This document shows positions 36,401 through 44,416 of a DNA stretch of 64,000 nt, piece by piece. Position numbers and translations under genes: made by a program. The first letter of the stretch is position 1, and each line of letters begins with the position of its first letter. The stretch is from an uncultured Pseudomonadota bacterium (GTDB lineage: Bacteria > Myxococcota_A > UBA796 > SXON01), in NCBI GenBank assembly GCA_903875225.1, contig CAIQVJ010000008.1, positions 1-64,000 of the forward strand, written 5' to 3'. The notes under the pieces were generated by a model. It did no database searches, was not told the origin of the DNA, and saw only the letters and a program-made list of their open reading frames with translations.

Positions 36401-39321
36401 AGCGCGTCGAGGTGGGGGTAGGTGTAGAGCCGCGGCGACCAGACGGTCTCCAGCTCCGCCCGCTCCGCGATGTCCGCGCGCTCCGCCGCCACCCAGGCCC
36501 GCCCGCGCAGGGCCAGCGTGGGCCACTGAGCTGTCTCCCAGCCTCGCGGCGAAGGGCCGGAGCCCACTGCTTCGAGCGCCTGCTGGAGCGCGCCTGCCGC
36601 CTCCCTCCCCGCGACGTCCCCGGTCTCCAGCAGCCCGCGGGCTTCGTCGATCACCCGTGCCGCGGCGTTCAGCGCGTCCAGCGCCGCGTCCACGCGCTCC
36701 GCTGCGGTGGATTCGGCGCCGCCGCTCCACTCGCTCACCCCCACGTCCCGCCACGGATTCGTGGCCCAGGGCTCCACCGCGCGGCCCGTCAACGCGAGCC
36801 GCGCGGCCGCCTCCAGGCAGGCTGCGAGCTCGGGTGCGCCTGCGTCCACGCCCTTCCATCCGGGGATCTGCGGAGCGCTGGCGAGCTCCAGCAGGCGAGC
36901 GCTCGCGGCGTGGAAGCTGGCGCCGATGGGCCTCTGCGCGTGCAGCGCCTCCACGTAGGTGTTGAGCTCGCCGCGCAGCGCCGCGACCTCGCCGGACCGC
37001 GCCTCCCACGCCGATGCGTCCGTTCGGGTCACCCGCTCGGCGGCCCGCGACAGGGAGTCCACGACCTGCTTCTTGCTCGCCTTGTTGCTGTGGAGTTCGA
37101 GACAGTAGTCCCCAAGCCCCGCCGCCGTGAGCCGGCGGTGCACCACCTCGAGGGCCGCCATCTTCTCCGAGACGAACAGCACGGTGCGGCCCTCCCCGAG
37201 CATCGTGGCGATCAGGTTCGTGATCGTCTGGGACTTCCCGGTGCCCGGCGGACCCTGCAGGACGAAGCTGCGCCCGCGCATCGCCGCGGTGATGGCGGAG
37301 AGCTGGGTGGCGTCGGCATCCACGACCGTGGGCAGGCTCGCCGGCGGAAACGTCGCGTCGAGCGTCTCGCACGCAGGGTCCCCCACCGGGTCCGCGAACG
37401 GCAGCTTTCCGGAGTTCGCCAGGTGGTTGACCACGGGGTTCTGCAGCAGGACGTCGGCGTTCTCGTCGAGGTCGCGCCACATCAGGAATTTCGCGAACGT
37501 GAAGAGTCCGAGCTGCGCCTCGTCGCGGACCTCCCACCGTGCCATGCCCCGCACGCCCTCGCGGACCGCGCGGAGGATGGCCGCCACGTCCACGCCGGCG
37601 GCGTCGGTCGCCAGCTGGTTGAGGCAGGAGAGGTCCACCGCGTGGTCCCGGCGCACCATCTCGGCGAGCGTGACGTTCCCGACCGCGTCGTCGTCTCCCC
37701 GGCGGAGCAGCACGCGCCGGCGCAGCCGGTCGAACTCCAGCCGCACCGGGACGAGCAGCAGTGGGGCCTCGCGTGCCTCGGTGGCTTCCGGGGCTTCGAA
37801 CCACCGCAGGAACCCCAGGGCCAGGAAGAGCGTGTTGGCCCCGCCCTCCTCGCGCTCGATCCGGGCAGCGCGATCGAGCGCGACGCACCGCTGGTAGAGG
37901 TCGTCCGGGGGCAACGGAGCATGGATGATGCGGCGGTCGAGGTCGGCCTGCAGCATCGCGCGTTCTGCCGTCGGATCCACGCGTGCCGCCACCACGCCCG
38001 GGTCCCGGGCATCCCGCGGATCCTGCGGCGCGCGAGCGTGCAGCTCGAGCGCTGCGTGAGGGACGACGTGGTCCTCGAGCTCGGCCAGCCCGGGGGCCAG
38101 CAGCGGCACGCCCGTCCGGGCGAGCTTGTGGTTGAGCAGCCGGTTTCGCAGCGAGAGGTCGAGCAGGCGCTCCTTCCAGGCCCGGAACCGCTGTTGTACG
38201 GGCTCCGGGAGCTTCTGCGGCGTCGCCGCCTCCTGCTGTTCGGGCAGCGCGACGGCCTCGGCGAGCAGCGTCCGCGCTGGGGTGGGGGCGTCCGAGGGCT
38301 CGAGCGGCTCGACGACGATGCGCACCGGCAGCGGTTTGTAGCGCTCCAGTCGGGCCACGCGGACGTCCACGGCGCACACGAACGCGGCGTCGTCGCCGAG
38401 GAGGGCGACGGCGGTGCGCTCCGCACCGTCGAAGTCCGGGCGGGTCGACAGCACCGTGGACGACGAGTCGAAGACCAGCAGATCGCCCAGCTGCAGCAGC
38501 GTCCGCAGCCGGGCCGCATCGGCCACCACGCACTCGGGAAAGCGATCGTCGACCAGCCAGACCCCGGGCAACGCGTGCCCGTCGAGCACCACGAGCAGCG
38601 GTGCCAGTCCCATCTGTTCACAACAGGCGGCGAAGAGCACCGTGAGATCGAGGCAGTTCCCCATGGACTGCTCGAGCATCTGGTCCGGGAGACGGATCTT
38701 CTGGCCGCTCGCCTCGAAGCTGGCGGGCGCGCCCACGTAGGAGAGCGCGAGGTCCTGCACCGAGCGGTAGAGTGCTGCGACCATCGCCCGGACGCGGGCC
38801 CGGGATCGGGTCTGGTAGCCGCTGAGGGCGTTGTCGCCGGTCTCGGCGCCCAGGCGGTCGCGAACCCGGATCAGGAGCCGGGCGACAGCGGGGTGGTTGG
38901 GCAGCACGTAGCAGGCGAGCAGGGCAGGGGGGGCGCGGAGCCCGGGCCAGTGGTTGAACGGGAGGACGGTGAGCTGCTGCTCCCCCGCGGCGAGCACGAC
39001 GGGCTCGGCGCCCTCGACGGGCGCGAGCACCCGCCACACGAGGCTCGCCTCCTCGGACTCCAGCACACCACGCAACCGTCCCACGGGCAATCGGATGTCC
39101 TGCGGGCCGAGGTCCACCTGCTCCCCGGGGCGCAGGTCGGGCAGGGGCAGGGGTGCGGGGGCGGCGAGGTCCGGGGCGATCTGGACGTGCAGGAGCGCCC
39201 CGGTGATCACGACGTCTCCGGTGTTGGAGAGGCGGATGGCCGCGATCAGCGGGACGCCCGCGTGCTCCGCACCGAAGTTGAGCGTGGGGGCGATGTCGAG
39301 CAGGACGGTGAGCGTGGGCAC
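33466..39321 (-). CDS. DUF4011 / SF1 helicase / Vsr-like nuclease giant protein
   Basis: A 1951-residue multidomain protein. Order: Ig-like strand-rich region (1-110); transglutaminase-like fold with Cys in GNCLDLTVLF, His in LDGHALPGVWL and Asp in LLVFDSSS (about 218-290); DUF4011 opening FRAWKERLLDLSLRNRLLNHK (about 375); Walker A LQGPPGTGKS (about 689); a coiled-coil insert with a hydrophobic stretch AGAFFLFALLFLWGARG (about 979); Walker B VVFDEASQ (about 1314) and GDSRQLPPTSFF; helicase C-terminal LNVAITRARLLL (about 1550); a PD-(D/E)XK Vsr-like nuclease with YRIDLAV and GVECDG (about 1614-1690); and C-terminal DUF3320-like helices. All helicase and nuclease key residues are intact. Same architecture has been reported among anti-phage candidates. 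First of a possible run with DAHP synthase and PepF. Confidence 0.93.
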   Translation of the reverse strand: MPTLTVLLDIAPTLNFGAEHAGVPLIAAIRLSNTGDVVITGALLHVQIAPDLAAPAPLPLPDLRPGEQVDLGPQDIRLPVGRLRGVLESEEASLVWRVLAPVEGAEPVVLAAGEQQLTVLPFNHWPGLRAPPALLACYVLPNHPAVARLLIRVRDRLGAETGDNALSGYQTRSRARVRAMVAALYRSVQDLALSYVGAPASFEASGQKIRLPDQMLEQSMGNCLDLTVLFAACCEQMGLAPLLVVLDGHALPGVWLVDDRFPECVVADAARLRTLLQLGDLLVFDSSSTVLSTRPDFDGAERTAVALLGDDAAFVCAVDVRVARLERYKPLPVRIVVEPLEPSDAPTPARTLLAEAVALPEQQEAATPQKLPEPVQQRFRAWKERLLDLSLRNRLLNHKLARTGVPLLAPGLAELEDHVVPHAALELHARAPQDPRDARDPGVVAARVDPTAERAMLQADLDRRIIHAPLPPDDLYQRCVALDRAARIEREEGGANTLFLALGFLRWFEAPEATEAREAPLLLVPVRLEFDRLRRRVLLRRGDDDAVGNVTLAEMVRRDHAVDLSCLNQLATDAAGVDVAAILRAVREGVRGMARWEVRDEAQLGLFTFAKFLMWRDLDENADVLLQNPVVNHLANSGKLPFADPVGDPACETLDATFPPASLPTVVDADATQLSAITAAMRGRSFVLQGPPGTGKSQTITNLIATMLGEGRTVLFVSEKMAALEVVHRRLTAAGLGDYCLELHSNKASKKQVVDSLSRAAERVTRTDASAWEARSGEVAALRGELNTYVEALHAQRPIGASFHAASARLLELASAPQIPGWKGVDAGAPELAACLEAAARLALTGRAVEPWATNPWRDVGVSEWSGGAESTAAERVDAALDALNAAARVIDEARGLLETGDVAGREAAGALQQALEAVGSGPSPRGWETAQWPTLALRGRAWVAAERADIAERAELETVWSPRLYTYPHLDALRARFQAWAGAFFLFALLFLWGARGRLSPLARGGLPPNARIRADLDRAVALRDNELERDQERDALAGLLGWDGAPRLDAALELERLLTRGDSLRAAVSRATRVDATLSVPAAMPEARRAQVPATAERLQGALDHLDSALSALDTSLDAAVAIEDSFASLQERLERWRAALQGSSARFRAVCFYNQACVNARTLGLDPAVRAHRAGTIATDDIPLAVERALLTRLVTRLRDEDPTLRAFDGVAHHERVRRFRTADRSHIRASREQVLARLDARRPTTTGPSGGEPAILAREAKKQRAHLPVRKLFQEIPNLLPRLKPCLLMSPLSIAQYLPADGRRFDLVVFDEASQIGTHDAIGAIARGQQVVIVGDSRQLPPTSFFSRSDASNDVDDNDVIELESILDEAVASRLPQQMLGWHYRSRHEALIDFSNRNYYEGRLHVFPAARGRAKDLGLQLTEVPGGVYEKGRTRTNPIEARALVDWLVAELRLHPAGERSYGVVTFSMPQQALIEDLLDEARASSPEIEPHFAEAYGERVFVKNLENVQGDERDVMAFSIGYGPDETGRVVMNFGPLNRSGGERRLNVAITRARLLLRVFSTLRADQIDLSRTNAVGARHLKAFLQFATDRANVESQDPGTAIPSFATAFERELHAAIVGLGYRVVTQVGCGGYRIDLAVVHPERPEAYLLGVECDGAPYRSAATARDRDRLRHEVLTGLGWTMHRVWSSDWWFDKEGEVKRLEAALKDALAQPAVAPRAPGPEPADPAPVSSPAVIVPVAADPAAPVRAPAVATPYTEARLEPVSADPETLYAPAASPRIAAAVRAVVGTEAPLHMDELIRRVSAAWGVTRLSERVRRRVGEFVEAEARAGSLVARGDFIWRAGVDPNTWTQVRGPAADGTTRDAALIPPEEMAAAALCVLDQALSCTEETLVRETARALGITRSGARVNAAVALAIEFLLGRGLALRERDRIARSPRDQNPSAP

Positions 39322-39416
39322 GGGCCGAGCCTAATCCGGCCTCCGCCCCCCCAGGGCGCGCCCGGCTCGCGGCCGATCGACTGCCGCAGATCGGCTGCAT
39401 CCAGTTAGGGGCAGGG

Positions 39417-40295
39417 ATGGGAGTCCCGATGCACAAGCCCTGGAACGAGCAGGTCGTGCTGATCACCGGCGCGACGAGCGGGATCGGGTACGAGGCCGCG
39501 ATCACGATCGCCAGCCTTCGCACCGCCGGGGTGGGGCCCCGCGTCGTGATCGTGGGCCGGTCGCCGGAAAAGACCGCGCGGTGCCTCGAGGAGGTGCGGC
39601 AGGCATCCGGGTCCGAGCGGGTGGAGAGCCTTCTCTGCGATTTCGAGTCCCTCGCTTCGATCCGCGCGCTCGCGGCGGCCTTCCGGCATCGGTACGAGCG
39701 TCTCGACATCCTGCTCAACAACGCAGGCACCATCTACGCCTCACGCAGGCTGACCAGGGACGGCTTCGAGGCCACCTTCGCCGTGAACCACCTCGGCTAC
39801 TTCCTGCTCACGAACCTGCTGCTCGATCTCGTCCAGGCGAGCGCGCCCGCGCGGATCGTGAGCGTCGCCAGCGCGGGACACCACCGCGGAACCATGGACC
39901 TCGCCGACCTGCACTTCGAGCGCGGCTACTCGACGACCGCTGCGTATTGCCGCAGCAAGCTTGCAAACGTCCTTTTCACCCGGGAGCTGGCGCGACGCAC
40001 GGCCGGCTCGGGCGTCACCGTCACGTGCCTGCACCCGGGCACCGTCTCCACCGGGATCTGGGACCATGCCCCGCGCTGGGCTGGACCGATCCTGTGGCTC
40101 CCCCGCAAGCTGCTGCTCTCCCAGAAGCAGGGCGCCAGCACGCTCGTCCACGCCGCGACCGATCCCAGCGTCGAGGGGGTCACCGGGGTCTACTTCGAGC
40201 GGAAGGCGCCGGTGCGCCCGAGCGCGCTCGCCCTCGATGACGGGCTGGCCGCCCGGCTGTGGGCCGCGAGCGAGGCCATGACCGGGCTGGGTTGA
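39417..40295 (+). CDS. Short-chain dehydrogenase/reductase, retinol-dehydrogenase-like
   Basis: 292 residues of a classical SDR. Cofactor motif TGATSGIG with VIVGRSPEK, NNAG at the fourth strand, catalytic Ser in IVSVASAGHH and the Tyr/Lys pair in AAYCRSKLANVLF. CLHPGTVSTGIW follows. The LLCDFESLASIRALA and ANVLFTRELARR segments resemble the eukaryotic-type retinol dehydrogenase/WWOX subgroup, usually NADP(H)-linked. Start ATG at 39417 follows GGGGCAGGG. Divergent from the helicase gene (95 bases). Confidence 0.9.
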   Translation: MGVPMHKPWNEQVVLITGATSGIGYEAAITIASLRTAGVGPRVVIVGRSPEKTARCLEEVRQASGSERVESLLCDFESLASIRALAAAFRHRYERLDILLNNAGTIYASRRLTRDGFEATFAVNHLGYFLLTNLLLDLVQASAPARIVSVASAGHHRGTMDLADLHFERGYSTTAAYCRSKLANVLFTRELARRTAGSGVTVTCLHPGTVSTGIWDHAPRWAGPILWLPRKLLLSQKQGASTLVHAATDPSVEGVTGVYFERKAPVRPSALALDDGLAARLWAASEAMTGLG

Positions 40296-40344
40296 GTCGA
40301 CCAGCGGGGTGGGCATCCGGCCTTCCCATCGGGTAGGTGGCCGT

Positions 40345-40740
40345 ATGATCTGGTTGCATCCCATCGGCGGCGCAATTGGCGCGTCCTTGTTGATCTGGAT
40401 TGGGGCCCTCGGTCTGAGGGCGCGGCACCGCGCACGCTACGCGCCGGAGGCCCGGGTCCGCCACGCCCGGCTCGCGCCGTGGGTGTACGGGCTCGTGGCG
40501 GGCGTCGCCGTCGTGGGCACCCTGTCGGTCGTCCTGCTTCGCAGCGATCTTTCACCCGCGAGCTCCTACCACTTCTGGTTCCTGTGGACGGTCGTCGCGC
40601 TCCTCACCGGCAGCCTGATCACCTCCCGCGCCTTTGCACGCAGGCCGAGCGCGCGGGAGGCCCACGCCTGGATCGGGATCGCTGCCATGGTGTGCATCGG
40701 CATCGGGGCCGCGCTGGGTCTTGGGATGTTGCCGGACTAG
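40345..40740 (+). CDS. Small four-helix membrane protein, DUF4079-like
   Basis: 131 residues with four hydrophobic helices: IWLHPIGGAIGASLLIWIGAL, WVYGLVAGVAVVGTLSVVLL, SYHFWFLWTVVALLTGSLIT and AHAWIGIAAMVCIGIGAALGLG. Conserved-looking His residues at helix edges (WLHP, YHFW, AHAW) recall DUF4079 and cytochrome b561-like quinone/heme proteins, but no family is certain. ATG at 40345 is preferred to 40309 because the first helix starts there. Its TAG stop shares bases with the stop of the convergent pilin-like gene. Confidence 0.7.
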   Translation: MIWLHPIGGAIGASLLIWIGALGLRARHRARYAPEARVRHARLAPWVYGLVAGVAVVGTLSVVLLRSDLSPASSYHFWFLWTVVALLTGSLITSRAFARRPSAREAHAWIGIAAMVCIGIGAALGLGMLPD

Positions 40741-41015
40741 GGCTGGCACTCGGGGCAGGAGACCGTGCCGGTGGTCGAATCGTACCGGTACTCGTCGGGG
40801 TAGTACAGGCCGTTGATCCCGAGCGACGCGATGTCCGGCGGGTTCTGACCCTCGTTGGTCTGCCGGTAGAGCTGGATGCTGGAGCGGATGACCGCGAGGT
40901 CGGTCTCCGCCTTCACGGCGTCGATCCTCGCCCTGGCCTGGCTGCCTCCCTCGGTTGCCACCATCGCGACCTGGGACTGGGGGCAGGCGGTGAGCAGGAG
41001 CAGGAGCAGGTGCAT
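40737..41015 (-). CDS. Small lipoprotein with pseudopilin-like domain
   Basis: 92 residues. MHLLLLLLTACPQ gives a minimal lipobox (LTAC, Cys11). The mature part has a helix (SQARARIDAVKAETDLAVIRSSIQLYRQTNEG) and then QNPPDIASLGINGLYYPDEYRYDSTTGTVSCPEC, a layout close to the globular part of GspG-type major pseudopilins. The usual prepilin leader and hydrophobic N-terminal helix are missing, replaced by a lipid anchor. Overlaps the convergent membrane-protein gene by four bases at the stops. 46 bases separate it from the divergent MltA-like gene. Confidence 0.72.
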   Translation of the reverse strand: MHLLLLLLTACPQSQVAMVATEGGSQARARIDAVKAETDLAVIRSSIQLYRQTNEGQNPPDIASLGINGLYYPDEYRYDSTTGTVSCPECQP

Positions 41016-41061
41016 CCGCGAATCGTAACCCGGCCTTCCCGGCCGCCGCGCCGGGGAAGCC

Positions 41062-42159
41062 GTGCGCGGGGTAGGGGTCCGGGTGCTGATCGCCCTCCTC
41101 GCGCTCCCGTCCGCCGCTCATGGGTGGGAGCTGCGCGCGGTGGACGACAAGCGCGTAGGCACCGTGGTCGTGGCGTCGGACGTGTTCCGGCTGCAGTCGC
41201 CCGAGTGGCCGTCCCCCACCGTGGTGACGGACCCGGCGGCGCTCGCCAGCGTGACGGCCGACACGCTGGCCTACCTCGAGGCGATGGGCAGCACCGACCC
41301 GGCCGCAGACTCGGGGATGTTCGCCGAGTTGGGCGTCACGCCGGCTCAATTCGTCGCCACGCTCGAGCTGATCCACACGACCGCGGTCGAACGGCCGGAG
41401 CTTCTGTCCGATCCGGCGTGGTTGGGAGCGCACTTCGACGTGTACAGGTGGTCACCGCCGAGGTCGGACTCCAGGGTCAGCAGGTTCAGGCTGGGTCCCG
41501 AGGAGATTCGTGTCACCCGGTATCTCACGTCGCAGATGTTCGGCGCAGCGACGGCGGACGCGGGGAAACCACAGGCGTTGTACGCCGATCCCGGTGCTCC
41601 CTGGCGCACGGAGTACACCCGCGCGGAGGTGATGGATGGCGCCTATGCCAGGGGCCCGGATGCGGGTCGAGCGAGGCCGCTCGTATGGCTGTCGGAGGCG
41701 AACGTGCACGAGGCGATCATGCAGGGGTCGGTGCAGGTGCGGCTCCCCGATCAATCCACGCACACCTACGGCGTCGACGTGTCGAACGGGATCGCGTACG
41801 TCCCCGGACACAGCGGGCGCACGCAGGATCGGTACTGGTACTTCAAGGAGCTGACGGCCGGGCCCAGGGGGTGGGGCCCGCCCGGGAGCCCCGAGATCCA
41901 CCTGCGCGCCGGCGTGTCCGTAGCTGGGGACGTGTACGATCTGGGTGTCGGTGCCGTGATCCTGATCGAGCACGGTGACGGCCACGGCGGAACCACCTTG
42001 CGTCTCGCCATCCTCGCGGACAGCGGCGGTGCGTTCCAGCCCAACCTCTGCCAGCTTGACTGGTATGGGGGGGCATTCCCGAGCCACGAGGCGCTCTACG
42101 CGTCATGGGCCAGCCTGCCCGAGCACGTCCGGGCGAGCGTGCTGATCGCGCGCCCCTGA
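41062..42159 (+). CDS. MltA/3D-domain-like protein, possible lytic transglycosylase
   Basis: 365 residues with signal peptide VLIALLALPSAAHGWE. The C-terminal half resembles membrane-bound lytic transglycosylase A. AIMQGSVQVRLPDQSTHTYGVDVSNGIAY parallels the QGSGxLxLPDG...xNGxPY block, and ILADSGGAFQPNLCQLDWYGG parallels the 3D-domain ADTGGAI..xxDxFxG with its catalytic Asp. The match is by eye and diverged; the double-psi barrel is plausible but not proven. If right, it cleaves peptidoglycan glycan strands in the periplasm. Start is GTG at 41062. The following gene is convergent, three bases away. Confidence 0.6.
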   Translation: MRGVGVRVLIALLALPSAAHGWELRAVDDKRVGTVVVASDVFRLQSPEWPSPTVVTDPAALASVTADTLAYLEAMGSTDPAADSGMFAELGVTPAQFVATLELIHTTAVERPELLSDPAWLGAHFDVYRWSPPRSDSRVSRFRLGPEEIRVTRYLTSQMFGAATADAGKPQALYADPGAPWRTEYTRAEVMDGAYARGPDAGRARPLVWLSEANVHEAIMQGSVQVRLPDQSTHTYGVDVSNGIAYVPGHSGRTQDRYWYFKELTAGPRGWGPPGSPEIHLRAGVSVAGDVYDLGVGAVILIEHGDGHGGTTLRLAILADSGGAFQPNLCQLDWYGGAFPSHEALYASWASLPEHVRASVLIARP

Positions 42160-42162
42160 GCG

Positions 42163-43794
42163 CTACGGCATGAGGCGCCGCATGGGCAGGCGCTCATCGA
42201 GGGTCGGGAGTGGCCTTCCCGAGGCGCCCGGGGGAGGGCCGGACGGTGCGGCGCTGGCACCCCGACTCCACCCGAAGCTGCGGTTGGCCAGCCACGCGGT
42301 GCCGTCGTCGCCCTGGTAGAAGGACAGGTCGTACGCGACCCCGTCGATCGAGAGCATGTAGATGTCGAGCGAGTAGGGCTCCAGCGTGGCGCCGACATCC
42401 AGCCCGGCTGCCTCGAGGTCGGGTGCCTGGACGTTGAGGTCGGTGCCGTCCCAGGTGATGGTGAGGGCTCCGACGTCCGGCCCGGCCCAGTCGCCTGCGA
42501 CCGCCTCGATGTTCGCAGGGGGCTGGAAGAACTCGGGGGCAGTCGTCGGCTCGGGGAGCACCGCGAGCCCCTCGAGTGCGGTGACAGCGGTCGTCGTGAA
42601 GTCGTCGCCGTAGCCGTTGGACAGGATGCTCACCGCGACGCGCTGGTTCGGCAGCAGGTAGGTGGTGGAGGTCATCGTCATCGTGTTCCCGCCGTGGGCC
42701 CACAAGGGTACGCCGTCGTAGTAGCCCTTCAGGCCGTTCCACCCTGTCGAGTTGATCATCATGCCGTAGCCGTACCCGATCAGCGTCGGGTCCGTGCCGG
42801 CGTACAAGGCCGCATAGGGCGTGGTGATCGCGGCCCGCAGGTCGTCGGAGAGCACGCTCGGGTCCCCGTCGATCAGGAACCCCTCCAACTCCGCCATGTC
42901 CGAGGCGGTGGACCAGACGAGCCCGGCGGGCCGGATGAAGCCGTCGTCCGGGGTGTTCTCGAACGAGGTGGTGCCGTACACGTAGTCCGGGGTCTCCCCG
43001 AACGCCTCGAACGTGTCGTAGCCGTCGGGAAAGTAGTACCCGTAGCCGATCGCGTAGTCGCCGTCGGCGGCCACCTCGGACTTCCGGGCGAACGTGCGCG
43101 TGAGGCCAAGGGGGGCGAAGATGTCCTGCTCGACGATGTCGGGCCACATGCGCCCGTCGACCTGCTGCGTCATCAGTCCGGCGAGGGAGAAGTTGGGGTT
43201 GGCGTAGTTCCAGTAGAGGCCGGAAGGCCCGATCGCGTACTCGTTCGCGGCGAAGCGGCCGGCAGCCCGGTCGTAGAGGTCGGTGTCCGCGGGGGCGTCC
43301 ACCCAGGGGGTGTAGTCGAAAAGGCCGCTCTGGTGCGACATCAGCTCGTGAAGCGTGAGCGAACCGGCGAGCTCCGGATCCGAGGCGAACGTGAGGGTCG
43401 GGACGAGGTCCGCGACCGTGCTGTCGAGCGACATGGCGCCGGCCTCGACGTGCTGGAGCGCTGCGATGGCGGTGAGCTTCTTGGTGTCCGAGCCGATCTG
43501 GAAGAGCGTGGTGGTGAGCACGGGATCGTCGGTGTCCGGGTCCCGGGTGCCGAAACCCTCGGCGAAGATGATCGCGCCATCGCGCCAGACCGCGACCGAG
43601 GCGCCACTCGCGCTGGAGTTGCGGATGTCCCGCTTGGCCGCCTTGCGGATGGCCTCGAAGGCAGCGTCGTCGCCGATGGGTCCGGTGTCTCCGGAGTCCC
43701 CGGAGTCGTCGACCGAGGTGTCCCCGGAGTCCTCCACGTGGAAGCTTCCGGAGGTGTCGGTGGGCTGGGTGCAGGCGAGGAGGATGAGCAGCAT
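42163..43794 (-). CDS. Beta-lactamase-fold serine hydrolase lipoprotein
   Basis: 543 residues, lipid-anchored (MLLILLACTQ, Cys8) with a DSGDTSVDDSGDSGDTG linker. The serine beta-lactamase/DD-peptidase fold shows S102-x-x-K105 in QIGSDTKKL, YAN in WNYANPNFS and HGG in LWAHGGNTMTM, with LHELMSHQSGLFDY typical of class C-like esterases/peptidases. A C-terminal beta domain (IEAVAGDWAGPDVGALTITWDG) resembles the lipocalin-like extension of this family. Substrate could be a D-amino-acid peptide or ester; resistance is not implied. The ATG at 43794 starts the lipobox signal; longer in-frame starts overlap the divergent gene's leader. Confidence 0.87.
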   Translation of the reverse strand: MLLILLACTQPTDTSGSFHVEDSGDTSVDDSGDSGDTGPIGDDAAFEAIRKAAKRDIRNSSASGASVAVWRDGAIIFAEGFGTRDPDTDDPVLTTTLFQIGSDTKKLTAIAALQHVEAGAMSLDSTVADLVPTLTFASDPELAGSLTLHELMSHQSGLFDYTPWVDAPADTDLYDRAAGRFAANEYAIGPSGLYWNYANPNFSLAGLMTQQVDGRMWPDIVEQDIFAPLGLTRTFARKSEVAADGDYAIGYGYYFPDGYDTFEAFGETPDYVYGTTSFENTPDDGFIRPAGLVWSTASDMAELEGFLIDGDPSVLSDDLRAAITTPYAALYAGTDPTLIGYGYGMMINSTGWNGLKGYYDGVPLWAHGGNTMTMTSTTYLLPNQRVAVSILSNGYGDDFTTTAVTALEGLAVLPEPTTAPEFFQPPANIEAVAGDWAGPDVGALTITWDGTDLNVQAPDLEAAGLDVGATLEPYSLDIYMLSIDGVAYDLSFYQGDDGTAWLANRSFGWSRGASAAPSGPPPGASGRPLPTLDERLPMRRLMP

Positions 43795-43954
43795 GAGCAA
43801 GGCTAACCACCCCGGGGCGGGTAGCGCCGATGCTCCCGATGGGGGGGACCCCAGGGGGGCGACGTGGCCGCCCCCGTTTCGCGCCGAGGCGATTGTCGGG
43901 CGTCTGTCCGTGTGTACCATCGCGCATGCACACCCCCTGCCAGAGCGGCTCCTC

Positions 43955-44416
43955 GTGAGCCTGCCCGCCGTCGGCGATCCCGCTCCTGTCACGATCCTCA
44001 TCGATCAGGCCGGAGCCGAGGTCCCGCTTCGCACACTCTACGCCGAACGAACGCTCGTGCTGTTCTTCTACCCGAAGGACGACAGCCCGGGCTGCACCGC
44101 CGAGGCGTGCAACTTTCGGGATCGGTACGAGGAGTTCCTCACCGCGGGGGCCGACGTCGTGGGTGTGAGCGCCGACCCGGGCAGCTCCCACGCGCGGTTC
44201 AAGAGCGCACACCGCCTGCCGTTCCGCCTCTTGAGCGATCCCACCGGCGCAGCGCGGCGAGCCTTCGGGGTACGCAAGACGCTGGGGCTGCTGGAAGGCA
44301 GGGTGACCTTCGTGATCGACCGCGGGGGGACGATCCGCCACGTGTACTCGTCGCAGTTGCGCATGGATGCCCACGCCGATGAAGCCCTGGACGTGGTCAA
44401 GGGGCTCGCCCGATAG
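43955..44416 (+). CDS. bcp: Peroxiredoxin, Bcp/PrxQ type
   Basis: A thiol peroxidase of 153 residues that reduces hydrogen peroxide and organic peroxides with thioredoxin. Peroxidatic Cys47 and resolving Cys52 in FYPKDDSPGCTAEACNFRD are spaced as in E. coli Bcp. GVSADPGSSHARFKSAHRLPF and the Arg in FGVRKTLGLLEGRVTFVID complete the site. Start is taken as GTG at 43955 because the domain begins at once; GTG at 43910 is possible. The 160-base divergent region to the beta-lactamase-like gene shows no clear promoter. Confidence 0.92.
   Translation: MSLPAVGDPAPVTILIDQAGAEVPLRTLYAERTLVLFFYPKDDSPGCTAEACNFRDRYEEFLTAGADVVGVSADPGSSHARFKSAHRLPFRLLSDPTGAARRAFGVRKTLGLLEGRVTFVIDRGGTIRHVYSSQLRMDAHADEALDVVKGLAR

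Noticed and set aside
33919-39408. An 1829-codon open frame on the plus strand opposite the helicase gene
   Set aside because: It mirrors codons of the helicase gene; high GC at third positions removes stop codons on the opposite strand. Its product is Arg/Gly/Glu-rich without domains, while the minus-strand product has intact helicase and nuclease motifs.
42163-43794. Beta-lactamase-like gene as an antibiotic resistance determinant
   Set aside because: The SxxK/YxN/HGG residues define a broad esterase/peptidase group; lipid anchoring and the extra C-terminal domain are typical of non-resistance members.
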